A DNA stretch of 64,000 nucleotides from Larkinella punicea (lineage in GTDB: Bacteria; Bacteroidota; Bacteroidia; Cytophagales; Spirosomataceae). The stretch's first letter is position 1. Every line of letters starts with the position of its first letter. The position numbers and the translations under genes were made by a program. The stretch is taken from contig NZ_QOWE01000009.1 of NCBI RefSeq assembly GCF_003334855.1, positions 62,001-126,000 of the forward strand, written 5' to 3'. Under the pieces are notes generated by a model, which was not told the origin of the DNA, ran no database searches, and saw only the letters and a program-made list of their open reading frames with translations. This document shows positions 32,937-41,273 of the stretch, one piece after another.

Positions 32937-32971
32937 AAAAGCCCCGGTACGCAATGTGCCGGGGCTTTTTT
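32937..32971. terminator. Bidirectional intrinsic terminator
   Basis: GCCCCGGTAC (32941-32950) pairs with GTGCCGGGGC (32956-32965) with a five-base loop, A-tract before and T-tract after. It lies between the convergent TonB-family gene and the small secreted-protein gene. Confidence 0.9.
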
Positions 32972-32975
32972 GGAG

Positions 32976-33437
32976 TTACTTTCTCCGGTTTTTGGGGAAC
33001 AGTTCCATAAATTGATCATAAAACTGTTCGTACTCATCCGGAGCTTTTCGCTTTTCCCAGCCCACGGCAAACTCGGTTTTCGCCCGCTTCCAGGTCACGG
33101 TTACGGCAGGATTTTCCGGTTTTTCCAGTTTCGTGGTTTTGATTTTACAGGTCTGTTCCAGCCTTGCGAATACCTTCTGGGTGGTATCTTTTTTTTGCTG
33201 GCCTAATTGCGTAAATCCTCCCTCCGATCCTTCCCGGTAATACATCAACCCGTTGTCCAACAGACGATATTCGGGCCGGTCGGTATCGCTGCCAAGCGTT
33301 ACCACAATCTGGCGTCCAGTAAACCGGTTCGGAAACGTTGATCCGGTGGGTGCCGGTGTTTGAGCCGTAACCATGCTCATTTCGAGCAGATACGTCAGAC
33401 AAAAAACAAAGAACAATCTTACCAGTCGCAAACTCAT
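32976..33437 (-). CDS. Secreted protein of unknown function
   Basis: 153 residues with a signal peptide (LVRLFFVFCLTYLLEMSMVTA). The mature sequence (GRQIVVTLGSDTDRPEYRLLDNGLMYYREGSEGGFTQLGQQ, then KTEFAVGWEKRKAPDEYEQFYDQFMELFPKN) resembles small periplasmic proteins that measure or bind something in a beta fold, found next to dehydrogenases and respiratory proteins in this order. No catalytic motif seen and no family recognised. Confidence 0.65.
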   Translation of the reverse strand: MSLRLVRLFFVFCLTYLLEMSMVTAQTPAPTGSTFPNRFTGRQIVVTLGSDTDRPEYRLLDNGLMYYREGSEGGFTQLGQQKKDTTQKVFARLEQTCKIKTTKLEKPENPAVTVTWKRAKTEFAVGWEKRKAPDEYEQFYDQFMELFPKNRRK

Positions 33438-33545
33438 TAAACGGATTCAATTTGGGTTAATACTCTCTATCTTAACTGCCTAAACGACAAAAAATTGCCC
33501 GTTTTTTTGTCGCCGAATATTCACATTTCCCCGAAGGCAAGCGAA

Positions 33546-34058
33546 TCAAGGTTCTGTCGGCTTGCCGTACGTTTCTTCCTGCAAGCTGACCGACGTGCCA
33601 AAAATTCCGTTCTTGATGGTCACAATCAGCAAGTTATCGTGATCGCCGGATTCAATTTTTGTTTTTGTTGGTTTGGTACCCAGCCCCTGCGCAATCTCCA
33701 GAATCGTGTTGCTGTGGCCGACCACCAGACTATTTTTACCCTTCGTTTGCTGGATCAGTTCTACCACCGCACCGACCGGTTTTGCCGGATACGAGTCGAT
33801 GGGCAGGTTGAGTCGTTGAGACAGGGGCCGGGCCGTTTCCTGCGTCCGACGGTAGGGCGTAGTCAGAATCTGGCTAATCCGCTCGTCTTCCAGCCGGTCG
33901 GCCAGGGCCTGAGCGCGTTCCAGCCCAACGGCGGTCAAACCGCTGCTGTCGGCTTCGTTGATCTTCTCCGCGTGCCGAACAATGTAAACCGTAGACGTCG
34001 AACAGCCCGTCAGGCCAAGCACCAGCAACAGAACCGGAAGCAGTTTATAGATCCTCAT
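33546..34058 (-). CDS. Histidine phosphatase family lipoprotein
   Basis: 170 residues. Signal peptide with lipobox LTGC (Cys 19), so anchored in a membrane. The phosphatase motif YIVRHAEK (Arg-His 28-29) starts the mature domain, followed by RISQILTTPYRRTQETARPL and VVGHSNTILEIAQGL, as in the branch 2 histidine phosphatases such as SixA or phosphoglycerate-mutase-like proteins. Substrate unknown. The gene sits alone between a hypothetical protein and the amidohydrolase gene. Confidence 0.88.
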   Translation of the reverse strand: MRIYKLLPVLLLVLGLTGCSTSTVYIVRHAEKINEADSSGLTAVGLERAQALADRLEDERISQILTTPYRRTQETARPLSQRLNLPIDSYPAKPVGAVVELIQQTKGKNSLVVGHSNTILEIAQGLGTKPTKTKIESGDHDNLLIVTIKNGIFGTSVSLQEETYGKPTEP

Positions 34059-34083
34059 CGCAGCGTTGTAAAACTCTTAACTC

Positions 34084-35283
34084 TTAATTCTTCACTCTCA
34101 ACTCCTCCAGCGCCAGCCAGCTCATCAAACCGGCTCCAATTTCCAGGGCCGATTCGTCGATGTCGAACGTGGGCGTGTGAACGCCGGAAATGATGCCCCG
34201 CTCTTCATTGCGCGTTCCGAGTCGGTAGAAACACGAATCGACTACCTGCGAATAGAAGGCAAAATCTTCGCCCGCCATCCACAAATCGAGGTTCACGACG
34301 TTTTCAGCACCCATGTATTCCGTGGCCGCCGAGCGCATCCGCCGGGTTAGTTCAGGGTGGTTTTTCAGAAACGGATAACCGCGTACCACCGTAAATTCGC
34401 AAACGGCACCCATCGCTTCGGCCATGCCCTCGGCCATTTTTTTCATCCGGCGCAGGCCGTCTTCCCGCCATTCTTCGTCCATGCAGCGAAAAGTGCCTTC
34501 AATTTTTACTTCGTTGGGAATCACGTTCGTCACACCGTCTGCAATAAACCGCCCAAACGACAACACCGAGGGATTGGCCGGTTTGCGGTTGCGACTGATA
34601 ATCTGCTGCAAAGCCACGATGATGTGCGAAGCAATCAAAACCGGGTCGATGAGCTGGTCGGGCATGGCACCGTGGCCGCCTTTGCCGATCACCGTCAGGT
34701 AGAGTTCGTCGGTGCTCGCCATGTACATACCTTCCCGGAAGCCAATTTTGCCAACCGGCACATTCGGGGCCACGTGCTGGCCGAGCATGCTGGCCGGAGC
34801 CGGGTTTTCCAGCACGCCGTCTTTGATCATCAGCGACGCCCCACCGGGGGCTTTTTCCTCTGCCGGTTGAAAAACCAGTTTCACCGTTCCCTCAAACTGG
34901 TCGCGGAGTTGCTGCAAAATGCGGGCGGTTCCCAACAACGACGACGTGTGAACATCGTGCCCACAGGCGTGCATGACGCCCTCGACGGTCGATTTGTAGG
35001 GAACATCGTTGGCTTCGTGAATCGGCAGCGCGTCCATGTCGGCCCGCAGCCCCACAACCCGGCTTTCGGATGAACGGCCCGCTCTTCCTTCAATCAGTGC
35101 GACCAAACCGGTGTTGGCAACGCCCTCCTGCGGAGTCAGGCCGATGGCTTTGAGTTGTTCGGCAACGAATTGGGCGGTTTTGAACTCATTGAACGACAAC
35201 TCCGGGTTGGCGTGCAGGTGACGGCGGTTGGCAATCAAATCGGCCGCATAGTCCCGCGCTAGTGTTTTGATTTGTTCTTTCAT
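34084..35283 (-). CDS. M20 family amidohydrolase (hippurate hydrolase-like)
   Basis: 399 residues, cytoplasmic, full length. Zinc-binding HACGHDVHTSSLLG, the catalytic EEKAPGG block and the dimerisation domain (ADELYLTVIGKGGHGAMPDQLIDPVLIASHIIVALQ) match the M20D aminoacylase/hippurate hydrolase group (also called IAA-amino-acid hydrolase family). It would cleave the amide of an N-acyl amino acid. Starts 25 bases upstream of the RDD gene in the same direction and may share its transcript. Confidence 0.88.
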   Translation of the reverse strand: MKEQIKTLARDYAADLIANRRHLHANPELSFNEFKTAQFVAEQLKAIGLTPQEGVANTGLVALIEGRAGRSSESRVVGLRADMDALPIHEANDVPYKSTVEGVMHACGHDVHTSSLLGTARILQQLRDQFEGTVKLVFQPAEEKAPGGASLMIKDGVLENPAPASMLGQHVAPNVPVGKIGFREGMYMASTDELYLTVIGKGGHGAMPDQLIDPVLIASHIIVALQQIISRNRKPANPSVLSFGRFIADGVTNVIPNEVKIEGTFRCMDEEWREDGLRRMKKMAEGMAEAMGAVCEFTVVRGYPFLKNHPELTRRMRSAATEYMGAENVVNLDLWMAGEDFAFYSQVVDSCFYRLGTRNEERGIISGVHTPTFDIDESALEIGAGLMSWLALEELRVKN

Positions 35284-35317
35284 ATGTGTAGATACCTGCG
35301 GGCCGGGCCGCGCAGGC

Positions 35318-36016
35318 TTAAGAGGCTAAAAACTGGTAATCATTGATCAGCGTCCGAAGGAAAGTGGTATCGTCCAGTTCCGACCGAACACCGATGACTT
35401 GTTTGACTTTATCGGCGGCTAAACCGCTAATTTCGGGATTATTCATCCGCAAAGCCTCCCGGACAATGTTCAAATCCCGGTCGGAAAGCTGGGCCACTTC
35501 CGGAAACCGCACCTGATAGTCGTCGGGTAAGGCCCGGTAGGTAATCTGGGCCAGCGTAACGGGCCGGGTCAGTTTCACCACCGTGGTGCCGGCGGCAATG
35601 TCGCCAATTCGCTGGCCCCGGCCGTTGGCCGCAATGGTAATGACGGCCACCATTCCGCCAAAAAACATCGGCGATTCGATGATCCGGAGCAGCCAGCGGA
35701 GCAGATAAGCCCCCAAACCGGGTTGCGATCCGTCGAGCATCACCACCCGGATTTTCATCGCTATTTTCCCCAGACTTTGCCCATTCAGAAACGTTTCGCA
35801 CAGCAGATCGTAGAGCATGAACGGCAACAGCAAAAACAGGCCCGTCCAGAAGGAACTCCGAAACGCGCCGGGGAGCAGTTTGGTCAGCACAAAATACAGA
35901 ATCAGCCACCCAAAAAAAATCAGGTAATCGAGCAACAACGCCAGAATCCGGTCGCCCAAACTGGCGGGTTCGTATTCCAGCGTAACGTTCTGGGAAGTCT
36001 GAATTGAAACGGTCAT
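35318..36016 (-). CDS. RDD family membrane protein
   Basis: 232 residues. N-terminus EPASLGDRILALLLDYLIFFGWLILYF carries the R..D...D pattern that names the family; three or four helices follow (LFLLLPFMLYDLL, FFGGMVAVITIAA). RDD proteins are small integral membrane proteins, often neighbours of SpoIIM, DUF4129 and MoxR genes. Here the SpoIIM and DUF4129 genes lie 2.5 kb away, beyond two glycosyltransferase genes. The C-terminal cytoplasmic part (PEVAQLSDRDLNIVREALRM) is charged. Confidence 0.85.
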   Translation of the reverse strand: MTVSIQTSQNVTLEYEPASLGDRILALLLDYLIFFGWLILYFVLTKLLPGAFRSSFWTGLFLLLPFMLYDLLCETFLNGQSLGKIAMKIRVVMLDGSQPGLGAYLLRWLLRIIESPMFFGGMVAVITIAANGRGQRIGDIAAGTTVVKLTRPVTLAQITYRALPDDYQVRFPEVAQLSDRDLNIVREALRMNNPEISGLAADKVKQVIGVRSELDDTTFLRTLINDYQFLAS

Positions 36017-36050
36017 GGTAATCTGGTTTTCCTGGCAAGACTTTCGACCA

Positions 36051-36132
36051 CTTTGATTTTTGTTTCCAGCCTATCCACCCTGTCAGGGTCTTTGACCGCT
36101 GACAGGGTGGATAGGCTGGAAACAAATCAAAG
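36051..36132. repeat. Inverted repeat downstream of glycosyltransferase gene
   Basis: Perfect 26-base arms 36061-36086 and 36099-36124, extended by CTTTGATTT/AAATCAAAG at the outer edge. The right arm runs into the end of the 36127-37311 coding sequence. The loop contains GGTC/GACC, so the hairpin continues almost to the centre. No T-tract. Confidence 0.92.
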
Positions 36133-37311
36133 ATGATTAAAAATCGTCTCTGCAAAATAAACGTTCGAATTGCGATCGGCTAACTTTTGCAGGTTTGTTT
36201 TCGAATACGGTAGTTGTTCGGTCAAAATCCGTTCCAGAAGCGCCCGAATCGCAGCCGGTGAGGTGGCATCCGTCACGGCCCCCAGTTGCTCGGTTTGCAC
36301 CAGATGACCCAGATAACCGTAATCCGACGCCAACACCGGTTTTCCGGAAACCGCAGCCCGCACCACGACCGACGCCATGCCGATGTGGTTCTGGTATAAC
36401 GCTAAAACGTAGTCCGACAACTCAAAATAAACCTGAATTTCCCGTCCTTTTATTTCGTCAAACACCCGCACCATCTGCATGTCGCTCCCGACCTCAGCCA
36501 TGCTGCTTTCGACTTTTTCCCGAAAACCGGGTTGAATCGGCCCGGCCAACACCAGACACAACGCCCGTTGCTGCTCCGGTTTCAGGAGTTTCAGGGCATT
36601 GAGCAGCGGTTCGATGCCTTTGCGGTCGTCCAGATGCCCGAAAAGCAGCAGAATCCGGCGGTTGGGTGAAATCCCGAGTTTCGTTCGCAGGTGTTCAACC
36701 TCGGCGGGCGTAATGGCATACGATTCGACCGGATCGGCCAGCGGCCAGATTTTGACGTGCGGACTCAACGCCTGCAACCCTTCCACCGCCGAATGATCCA
36801 GGCAAAACAGATTGGTCAAGCCTTTCCGGTTCAGAACCCCGTTTAAGGTTACTTTTTTGCGGATTCCGTTCAGCCGGGCTTTGATGCCGGGCCGGGTTTT
36901 GTAATGAAAATCCGGCCGAAAATAAATACCGGAAACCGCAAAGGGCGCTGACCGTCCGAGCCAGGTTGCCAGCATAAACAGATCGAAATACATCAGCAAA
37001 ACGTGCGATGGCTGATGCGTCTGCCCATATTTCAACACCAGATTCCACTCCTTGAACGAACGGGTCGCCATCGACGCTCCGTGTACGGTTTCAATGTCTT
37101 CCTCCGAAATGGGCACGAACCGGATGTTTTTAACACCCGGTTTGGCTTCGAGCAAGGCCTCAAATTGCTTCCCGAACGATTGCTGGGTAACGACGATCAG
37201 TTCACCTTCGGGGCGGTTTTGCACCCAATAGGCGATCAGATGCGTCAGGTAATCAGCGTGGTGGCCGTCGATGATCGTATCAAAAAGCAGGATTTTCTTC
37301 GCTCTGTTCAC
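36127..37311 (-). CDS. Glycosyltransferase (GT4-like fold)
   Basis: 394 residues. The start is GTG at 37311, directly after the upstream gene's stop (no gap), so translation is probably coupled. N-terminus KKILLFDTIIDGHHADYLTHLIAYW is a Rossmann-like donor or acceptor-binding motif; the C-terminal half (ILLLFGHLDDRKGIEPLLNALKLL, then SDYVLALYQNHIGMASVVVRAAVSGKPVLASDYGYLGHLV) is the donor-binding half of a GT-B enzyme. With the neighbouring GT4 it would build a surface polysaccharide or glycolipid. Sugar unknown. Confidence 0.82.
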   Translation of the reverse strand: MNRAKKILLFDTIIDGHHADYLTHLIAYWVQNRPEGELIVVTQQSFGKQFEALLEAKPGVKNIRFVPISEEDIETVHGASMATRSFKEWNLVLKYGQTHQPSHVLLMYFDLFMLATWLGRSAPFAVSGIYFRPDFHYKTRPGIKARLNGIRKKVTLNGVLNRKGLTNLFCLDHSAVEGLQALSPHVKIWPLADPVESYAITPAEVEHLRTKLGISPNRRILLLFGHLDDRKGIEPLLNALKLLKPEQQRALCLVLAGPIQPGFREKVESSMAEVGSDMQMVRVFDEIKGREIQVYFELSDYVLALYQNHIGMASVVVRAAVSGKPVLASDYGYLGHLVQTEQLGAVTDATSPAAIRALLERILTEQLPYSKTNLQKLADRNSNVYFAETIFNHL

Positions 37312-38412
37312 TTATGCAATACGTTGGTAAACCTGAAGTGTTTGACTTGCCGTTTCTTCCAGCGAAAAATGCTGCCCCCGCTCGCGTCCTTTCCGGACCA
37401 GGGACTGGCGCAGTGACTCGTCCAGAATAATTTTTTCAATTTGTTGCTGCATATCCAGCGCCGATTCCGGGTCGAAATACAACGCAGCTTCCCGCGCCAC
37501 TTCCGGAAAACACGACGCCCGACTCAACACCACCGGGCAACCGGCCGCAAAAGCCTCCAGAATCGGAATGCCGAAGCCTTCGTAGAGCGACGGATAGACA
37601 AATGCCAGCGCGTTCTGGTACAGGCGATACAGCGTAAAATCGTCGATGTTGCGCTGGCTGATTCGGTCGGTCAGTCCCAGTTGCTGAATCCACTGCGTTT
37701 CTTCCGGATTGAACGAACCGCCCCCCGCACAGATCAGTTGGACGTGGCGGTGTTTTTTGAGCGTCGGCGCCATCGCCTTCAGAAAAGGAATGAAATTTTT
37801 GTAATCGTTGCGGGCACCGACGTACAGCAAATACGCTTCCGGCACCTCAATCTGAACGGTTTCGGGGACTTTCAGCGTCTGAAAAGCCGTCGCGTGGTAA
37901 ACGACGGTGATCTTTTCCGGGTTGATGTTGAACAGCTCGATCAGATCGGTTTTGGTATTTTCCGACACCGCAATGATCTGGGCGCTCCGGTCGAAGAGCC
38001 TCTGTTTCAACTCCTTCGATGCGTTATCGATGTGCCCAAATTCAGCCCCAAACTTGTCTTTGATGGCATCGTGGTACGTCAACACCACCGGTTTTTTCGT
38101 GTGCTTCAGAAAGTACGGATGAAAAAAAGTAGGATGAAAAACGTCGTAATTATTCCGCATCAACTGGGTCACGCTCCACAACCGGTTCACCTGCGAAAAG
38201 AGCATATTGGTGGGCATAAAACCCAGAAAATACGAAAAAGACTGAACCCGAAACGCGTCACTTTCCAGCAGGTAGGCATTGTTGGAAAACAAAAGCGACA
38301 ACTGGGTTTCAACGCCTTTTTTTTGCAGCGATACCATCAGATCGTAAAAATACCGGGACACTCCGCCATACCGCACCCCCGTAAAGGCCTGATGGTCAAA
38401 CAATACTTTCAT
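37312..38412 (-). CDS. Glycosyltransferase family 4 protein
   Basis: 366 residues. GT-B architecture with MKVLFDHQAFTGVRYGGVSRYFYDLMVSLQKKGVETQLSLLF at the N-terminus and the conserved donor-site motif PSLYEGFGIPILEAFAAGCPVVLSRASCFPEVAREAALYFDP (EX7E type) at the C-terminus. A TAnnTTTG box (TAAGTTTG, minus strand 38440-38447) lies about 28 bases upstream. The next glycosyltransferase follows without a gap, so the two genes form one unit. Confidence 0.9.
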   Translation of the reverse strand: MKVLFDHQAFTGVRYGGVSRYFYDLMVSLQKKGVETQLSLLFSNNAYLLESDAFRVQSFSYFLGFMPTNMLFSQVNRLWSVTQLMRNNYDVFHPTFFHPYFLKHTKKPVVLTYHDAIKDKFGAEFGHIDNASKELKQRLFDRSAQIIAVSENTKTDLIELFNINPEKITVVYHATAFQTLKVPETVQIEVPEAYLLYVGARNDYKNFIPFLKAMAPTLKKHRHVQLICAGGGSFNPEETQWIQQLGLTDRISQRNIDDFTLYRLYQNALAFVYPSLYEGFGIPILEAFAAGCPVVLSRASCFPEVAREAALYFDPESALDMQQQIEKIILDESLRQSLVRKGRERGQHFSLEETASQTLQVYQRIA

Positions 38413-38439
38413 AAAATAGCCAAATACACACAGAAACTA

Positions 38440-38447
38440 CAAACTTA
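38440..38447 (-). promoter_or_regulatory. Candidate -7 box of the glycosyltransferase pair
   Basis: TAAGTTTG on the minus strand matches TAnnTTTG. A TTG lies 16 bases further upstream, slightly closer than the usual spacing. Confidence 0.45.
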
Positions 38448-38586
38448 CGGAGAAACCCTTTGACAACGGCTATTTGTTGCCGAAATCGACCGTATTGTCC
38501 CCGTTCGTATGAGCGGCTTTGAAATATGGCATTTGATTTGCAACTTATCCGACCCAATGGGTTTTGGCTCATAACCCGGTTTTTTC

Positions 38587-39567
38587 ATGCGCGAAGCGGC
38601 TTTTATCAAACAGAATACGGAAAAGTGGAAGGAGATCGAGAGCGAACCCGTAACCGCCAACGATCGCTCCAACCCCGATGTGCTCACCGATCACTTCATT
38701 GAGCTGACCGATGACCTGTCGTATGCCCGGACGTTTTATCCCACGTCGCCCGTCACCCGGTATCTCAACGGTCTGGCGGCCACGATGCACCGGCGGCTGA
38801 TGGGCAACAAACGGGAGGAACGCAGCCGCTTTGTCCAGTTCTGGGCGGTAGAATTGCCGTTGCTGTTCCGAAAATCGCACCGGCTTTTGCTGGTATCGTT
38901 CATCATTTTCCTAGTAGCGGCCGCACTGGGCTGGGTGTCGGCGGCCAACGACGAGTTGTTTGTCCGGCTGATTCTGGGCGACGATTACGTCAACATGACG
39001 CTCGAAAACATCCGGAAAGGCGATCCGCTGGCGGTTTACAAAGGCAGCGGACAGGCCGATATGTTCATGGGTATTACCGTCAACAACATCCGGGTTTCGT
39101 TCATCGCGTTCATTCTGGGTTTGTTTGCGTCCTTCGGAACGATTGCTGTCATGTTTCAGAATGGCGTGATGCTCGGAGCCTTCCAGTATTTTTTCTACGA
39201 ACGCGGTTTGCTACTTCCGTCGGTCCTGACGATCTGGATTCACGGAACGCTGGAAATTTCGGCCATCGTCATTGCGGGCAGCGCGGGGCTGACGCTTGGC
39301 AACAGTTTGCTGTTTCCGGGCACCTGGTCGCGGCTGGAGTCGTTCAAACGCGGGGCCAAACAGGGGCTCAAAATTGTAATCGGGCTGGTACCGGTTTTCA
39401 TCACGGCGGGTTTTCTGGAGAGTTTCGTCACGCGTCTTCCCTTGCATCCGGTGGTTAGCGCTGCCATTATTCTGGCGTCGGCTGCGTTCATTATCTGGTA
39501 CTTTATTATTTACCCAATTCGACTGGAGAAGAAGTTTACTGAGAAGTTTGATGGGAACGCGGATTGA
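38587..39567 (+). CDS. SpoIIM-like membrane protein
   Basis: 326 residues. N-terminal cytoplasmic helices (MREAAFIKQNTEKWKEIE) and five or six membrane helices (LLLVSFIIFLVAAALGWV, NIRVSFIAFILGLFASFGTIAVMFQNGVMLGAF, LPSVLTIWIHGTLEISAIVIAGSAGL, VSAAIILASAAFIIWYFII) match the stage II sporulation M family, which in non-sporulating bacteria accompanies MoxR, DUF58, RDD and DUF4129 genes. The last seven codons (FDGNAD stop) lie inside the left arm of the 39550-39638 inverted repeat. Confidence 0.88.
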   Translation: MREAAFIKQNTEKWKEIESEPVTANDRSNPDVLTDHFIELTDDLSYARTFYPTSPVTRYLNGLAATMHRRLMGNKREERSRFVQFWAVELPLLFRKSHRLLLVSFIIFLVAAALGWVSAANDELFVRLILGDDYVNMTLENIRKGDPLAVYKGSGQADMFMGITVNNIRVSFIAFILGLFASFGTIAVMFQNGVMLGAFQYFFYERGLLLPSVLTIWIHGTLEISAIVIAGSAGLTLGNSLLFPGTWSRLESFKRGAKQGLKIVIGLVPVFITAGFLESFVTRLPLHPVVSAAIILASAAFIIWYFIIYPIRLEKKFTEKFDGNAD

Positions 39568-39638
39568 ACGGATGCAGCGGATTGAAACTGATTTTATCCG
39601 TGAAAATCCGCTGCATCCGTTCAATCCGTGTTCCCATC
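39550..39638. repeat. 34-base-arm inverted repeat overlapping the SpoIIM gene end
   Basis: Left arm 39550-39583 includes the end of the SpoIIM coding sequence (stop 39565-39567). Right arm 39605-39638. Thirty-three of 34 positions pair around a 21-base loop. The word GGATTGAACGGATGCAGCGG appears in both arms. Confidence 0.95.
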
Positions 39639-39658
39639 CGTTAAATAAATAATAACCC

Positions 39659-40540
39659 ATGAATCTCTACCAAACGCGCGATTTCGGCGAAAAAATCAAC
39701 GCTACGATCCAGTATGCCGTCAAGCAAATCCGCAGTCTTAGCACGGCGTTGCTCTACATTGCCGGGGCTCCGGCGCTGATTGCGGGGATTGCGTCGGGTA
39801 TGGCATCGGCGTCGATGCTGTCGACCCAACCAACCGGCGTCAACACTCCCCGCATGAATTCCTGGATGATTCAGCAGTTGTCCAGCCCTTATTACCTGGT
39901 AGCCATTGTGTTTGCGTTGTTTATCCCGCTGCTGGTCAACCTCACCGTCTATAGCCATTTGAAAGTCTACAACCGCAACCCGGGCGAACCCGTCACGGTT
40001 GAAGCGGTCTGGGCGGAGGTTCAAAACGCATTCGGGCGGGCCATCATTACGTGGTTGGTGGTTGGCATCCTCGTCATTGCGGCCACGCTCTTTTTCCTGA
40101 TTCCGGGTATTTATCTGGGGGTTGTTTTCTCGTTGGCACTGGCGGTCGTCGTCCTGGAAGACGGTTCGGCCAGCACGTTTATGGGACGGTGTTTCGAACT
40201 GATCCGCGACCACTGGTGGTCGACCTTCGGGCTGATCATCATCATCAGTTTTATCGCCTATATTCTCAGTTTTGCATTCAATGTGCCCGCAGCCGGTGTC
40301 AGCATGATGGTTGCGCTGAAACTCGTTCCCAGTATGCCGGTTTATGTGACGATTCTAACCAGCATCCTTAGTACAGTCGGCAGCGTGGTGGTGTCGTCGC
40401 TCATCGCCCTGGGCATCGCTTTTCAGTATTTTAATCTGGTTGAATTGCGGGATGGCCGCAGCATTCTGTCGGCCATCGACAGCATCGGATCGTCCACACC
40501 CCCGCCCATCCCCCGTTCCAGCGATGAAGGTGATTATTAA
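39659..40540 (+). CDS. Multi-spanning membrane protein, unknown
   Basis: 293 residues with about six hydrophobic helices (STALLYIAGAPALIAGIASGM, YYLVAIVFALFIPLLVNLTVYSHL, AIITWLVVGILVIAATLFFLIPGIYLGVVFSLALAVVVL, FGLIIIISFIAYILSF). A Gly/Pro-containing cytoplasmic tail ends in PPPIPRSSDEGDY. It sits between SpoIIM and DUF4129, a position where DUF4013-like or glycerophosphodiesterase-membrane-domain proteins are usual. The end of this gene overlaps the start of the DUF4129 gene by 17 bases. Confidence 0.78.
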   Translation: MNLYQTRDFGEKINATIQYAVKQIRSLSTALLYIAGAPALIAGIASGMASASMLSTQPTGVNTPRMNSWMIQQLSSPYYLVAIVFALFIPLLVNLTVYSHLKVYNRNPGEPVTVEAVWAEVQNAFGRAIITWLVVGILVIAATLFFLIPGIYLGVVFSLALAVVVLEDGSASTFMGRCFELIRDHWWSTFGLIIIISFIAYILSFAFNVPAAGVSMMVALKLVPSMPVYVTILTSILSTVGSVVVSSLIALGIAFQYFNLVELRDGRSILSAIDSIGSSTPPPIPRSSDEGDY

Positions 40541-41273
40541 CCGTACGGCGAAAAACCGCCTGGCCGGTTTTTTGCTCCTGGCCACGTTGACCGGTTTTCC
40601 GGCGGTAGCGCAACTGCCAATTCCGCAGGCCAAAGACACGGCGCAGGCGCAACCGGCTCCCGACGACCGCAGTTCGATCCGGGTGCGAAAACCGTCGACG
40701 GCCAAGCTGAACGACTACCGCAACGACCGCGATTACCAGTATGGCCAGGACTTTAAACCGGGCAACAACCTGTGGTCCAAGTTCTGGAGCTGGTTCTGGC
40801 AAAAAGTGGGCGAATTTTTGACGAGCAAATCCTACCAGAATTTCTGGCAATACGTGTTTCTGGCGGCTGCTGCGGGTTTGGTAGTCTGGCTGATCATCAA
40901 GGCCGAAATCATGGGATTCATTTTCAGTAAAAAATCACAGGGAGCTGCGCTGGCCTACGAAACGCTGACTGAAAACATTCACGAAATCGACTTTGAGCAA
41001 CAGATCAACGCGGCCATCGACCAGCGAAATTACCGGCTGGCGGTGCGGTTGCTGTATTTGCAAACGCTGAAACACCTGAGCAATCACAACCTGATCGATT
41101 GGAAACCGAACAAGACCAACCGCAGCTACGTCTACGAACTGGCTCAGTCGCCCCTGCAACCGGCGTTTGAGACCCTGACGACGCAGTTTGAATACATCTG
41201 GTACGGCGATTTCCCGATTACCGAGGAGCGGTTTAAACCGTTGCAGGAGTCATTTGTGCGGTTTAACCGGTAA
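40524..41273 (+). CDS. DUF4129 domain protein
   Basis: 249 residues from ATG 40524; an upstream in-frame ATG at 40440 would extend 28 residues into the preceding gene and is rejected. An N-terminal signal-like helix (NRLAGFLLLATLTGFPAVAQ) precedes a periplasmic segment and one more helix (FWQYVFLAAAAGLVVWLIIK), then a cytoplasmic DUF4129 domain with LAYETLTENIHEIDFEQQINAAIDQRNYRLAVRLLYLQTLKHLSNHNLIDWKPNKTNRSYVYEL. In other genomes it directly precedes DUF4350, MoxR and DUF58; here those are 28-30 kb away. Its stop abuts the SDR stop with no base between them. Confidence 0.85.
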   Translation: MKVIINRTAKNRLAGFLLLATLTGFPAVAQLPIPQAKDTAQAQPAPDDRSSIRVRKPSTAKLNDYRNDRDYQYGQDFKPGNNLWSKFWSWFWQKVGEFLTSKSYQNFWQYVFLAAAAGLVVWLIIKAEIMGFIFSKKSQGAALAYETLTENIHEIDFEQQINAAIDQRNYRLAVRLLYLQTLKHLSNHNLIDWKPNKTNRSYVYELAQSPLQPAFETLTTQFEYIWYGDFPITEERFKPLQESFVRFNR

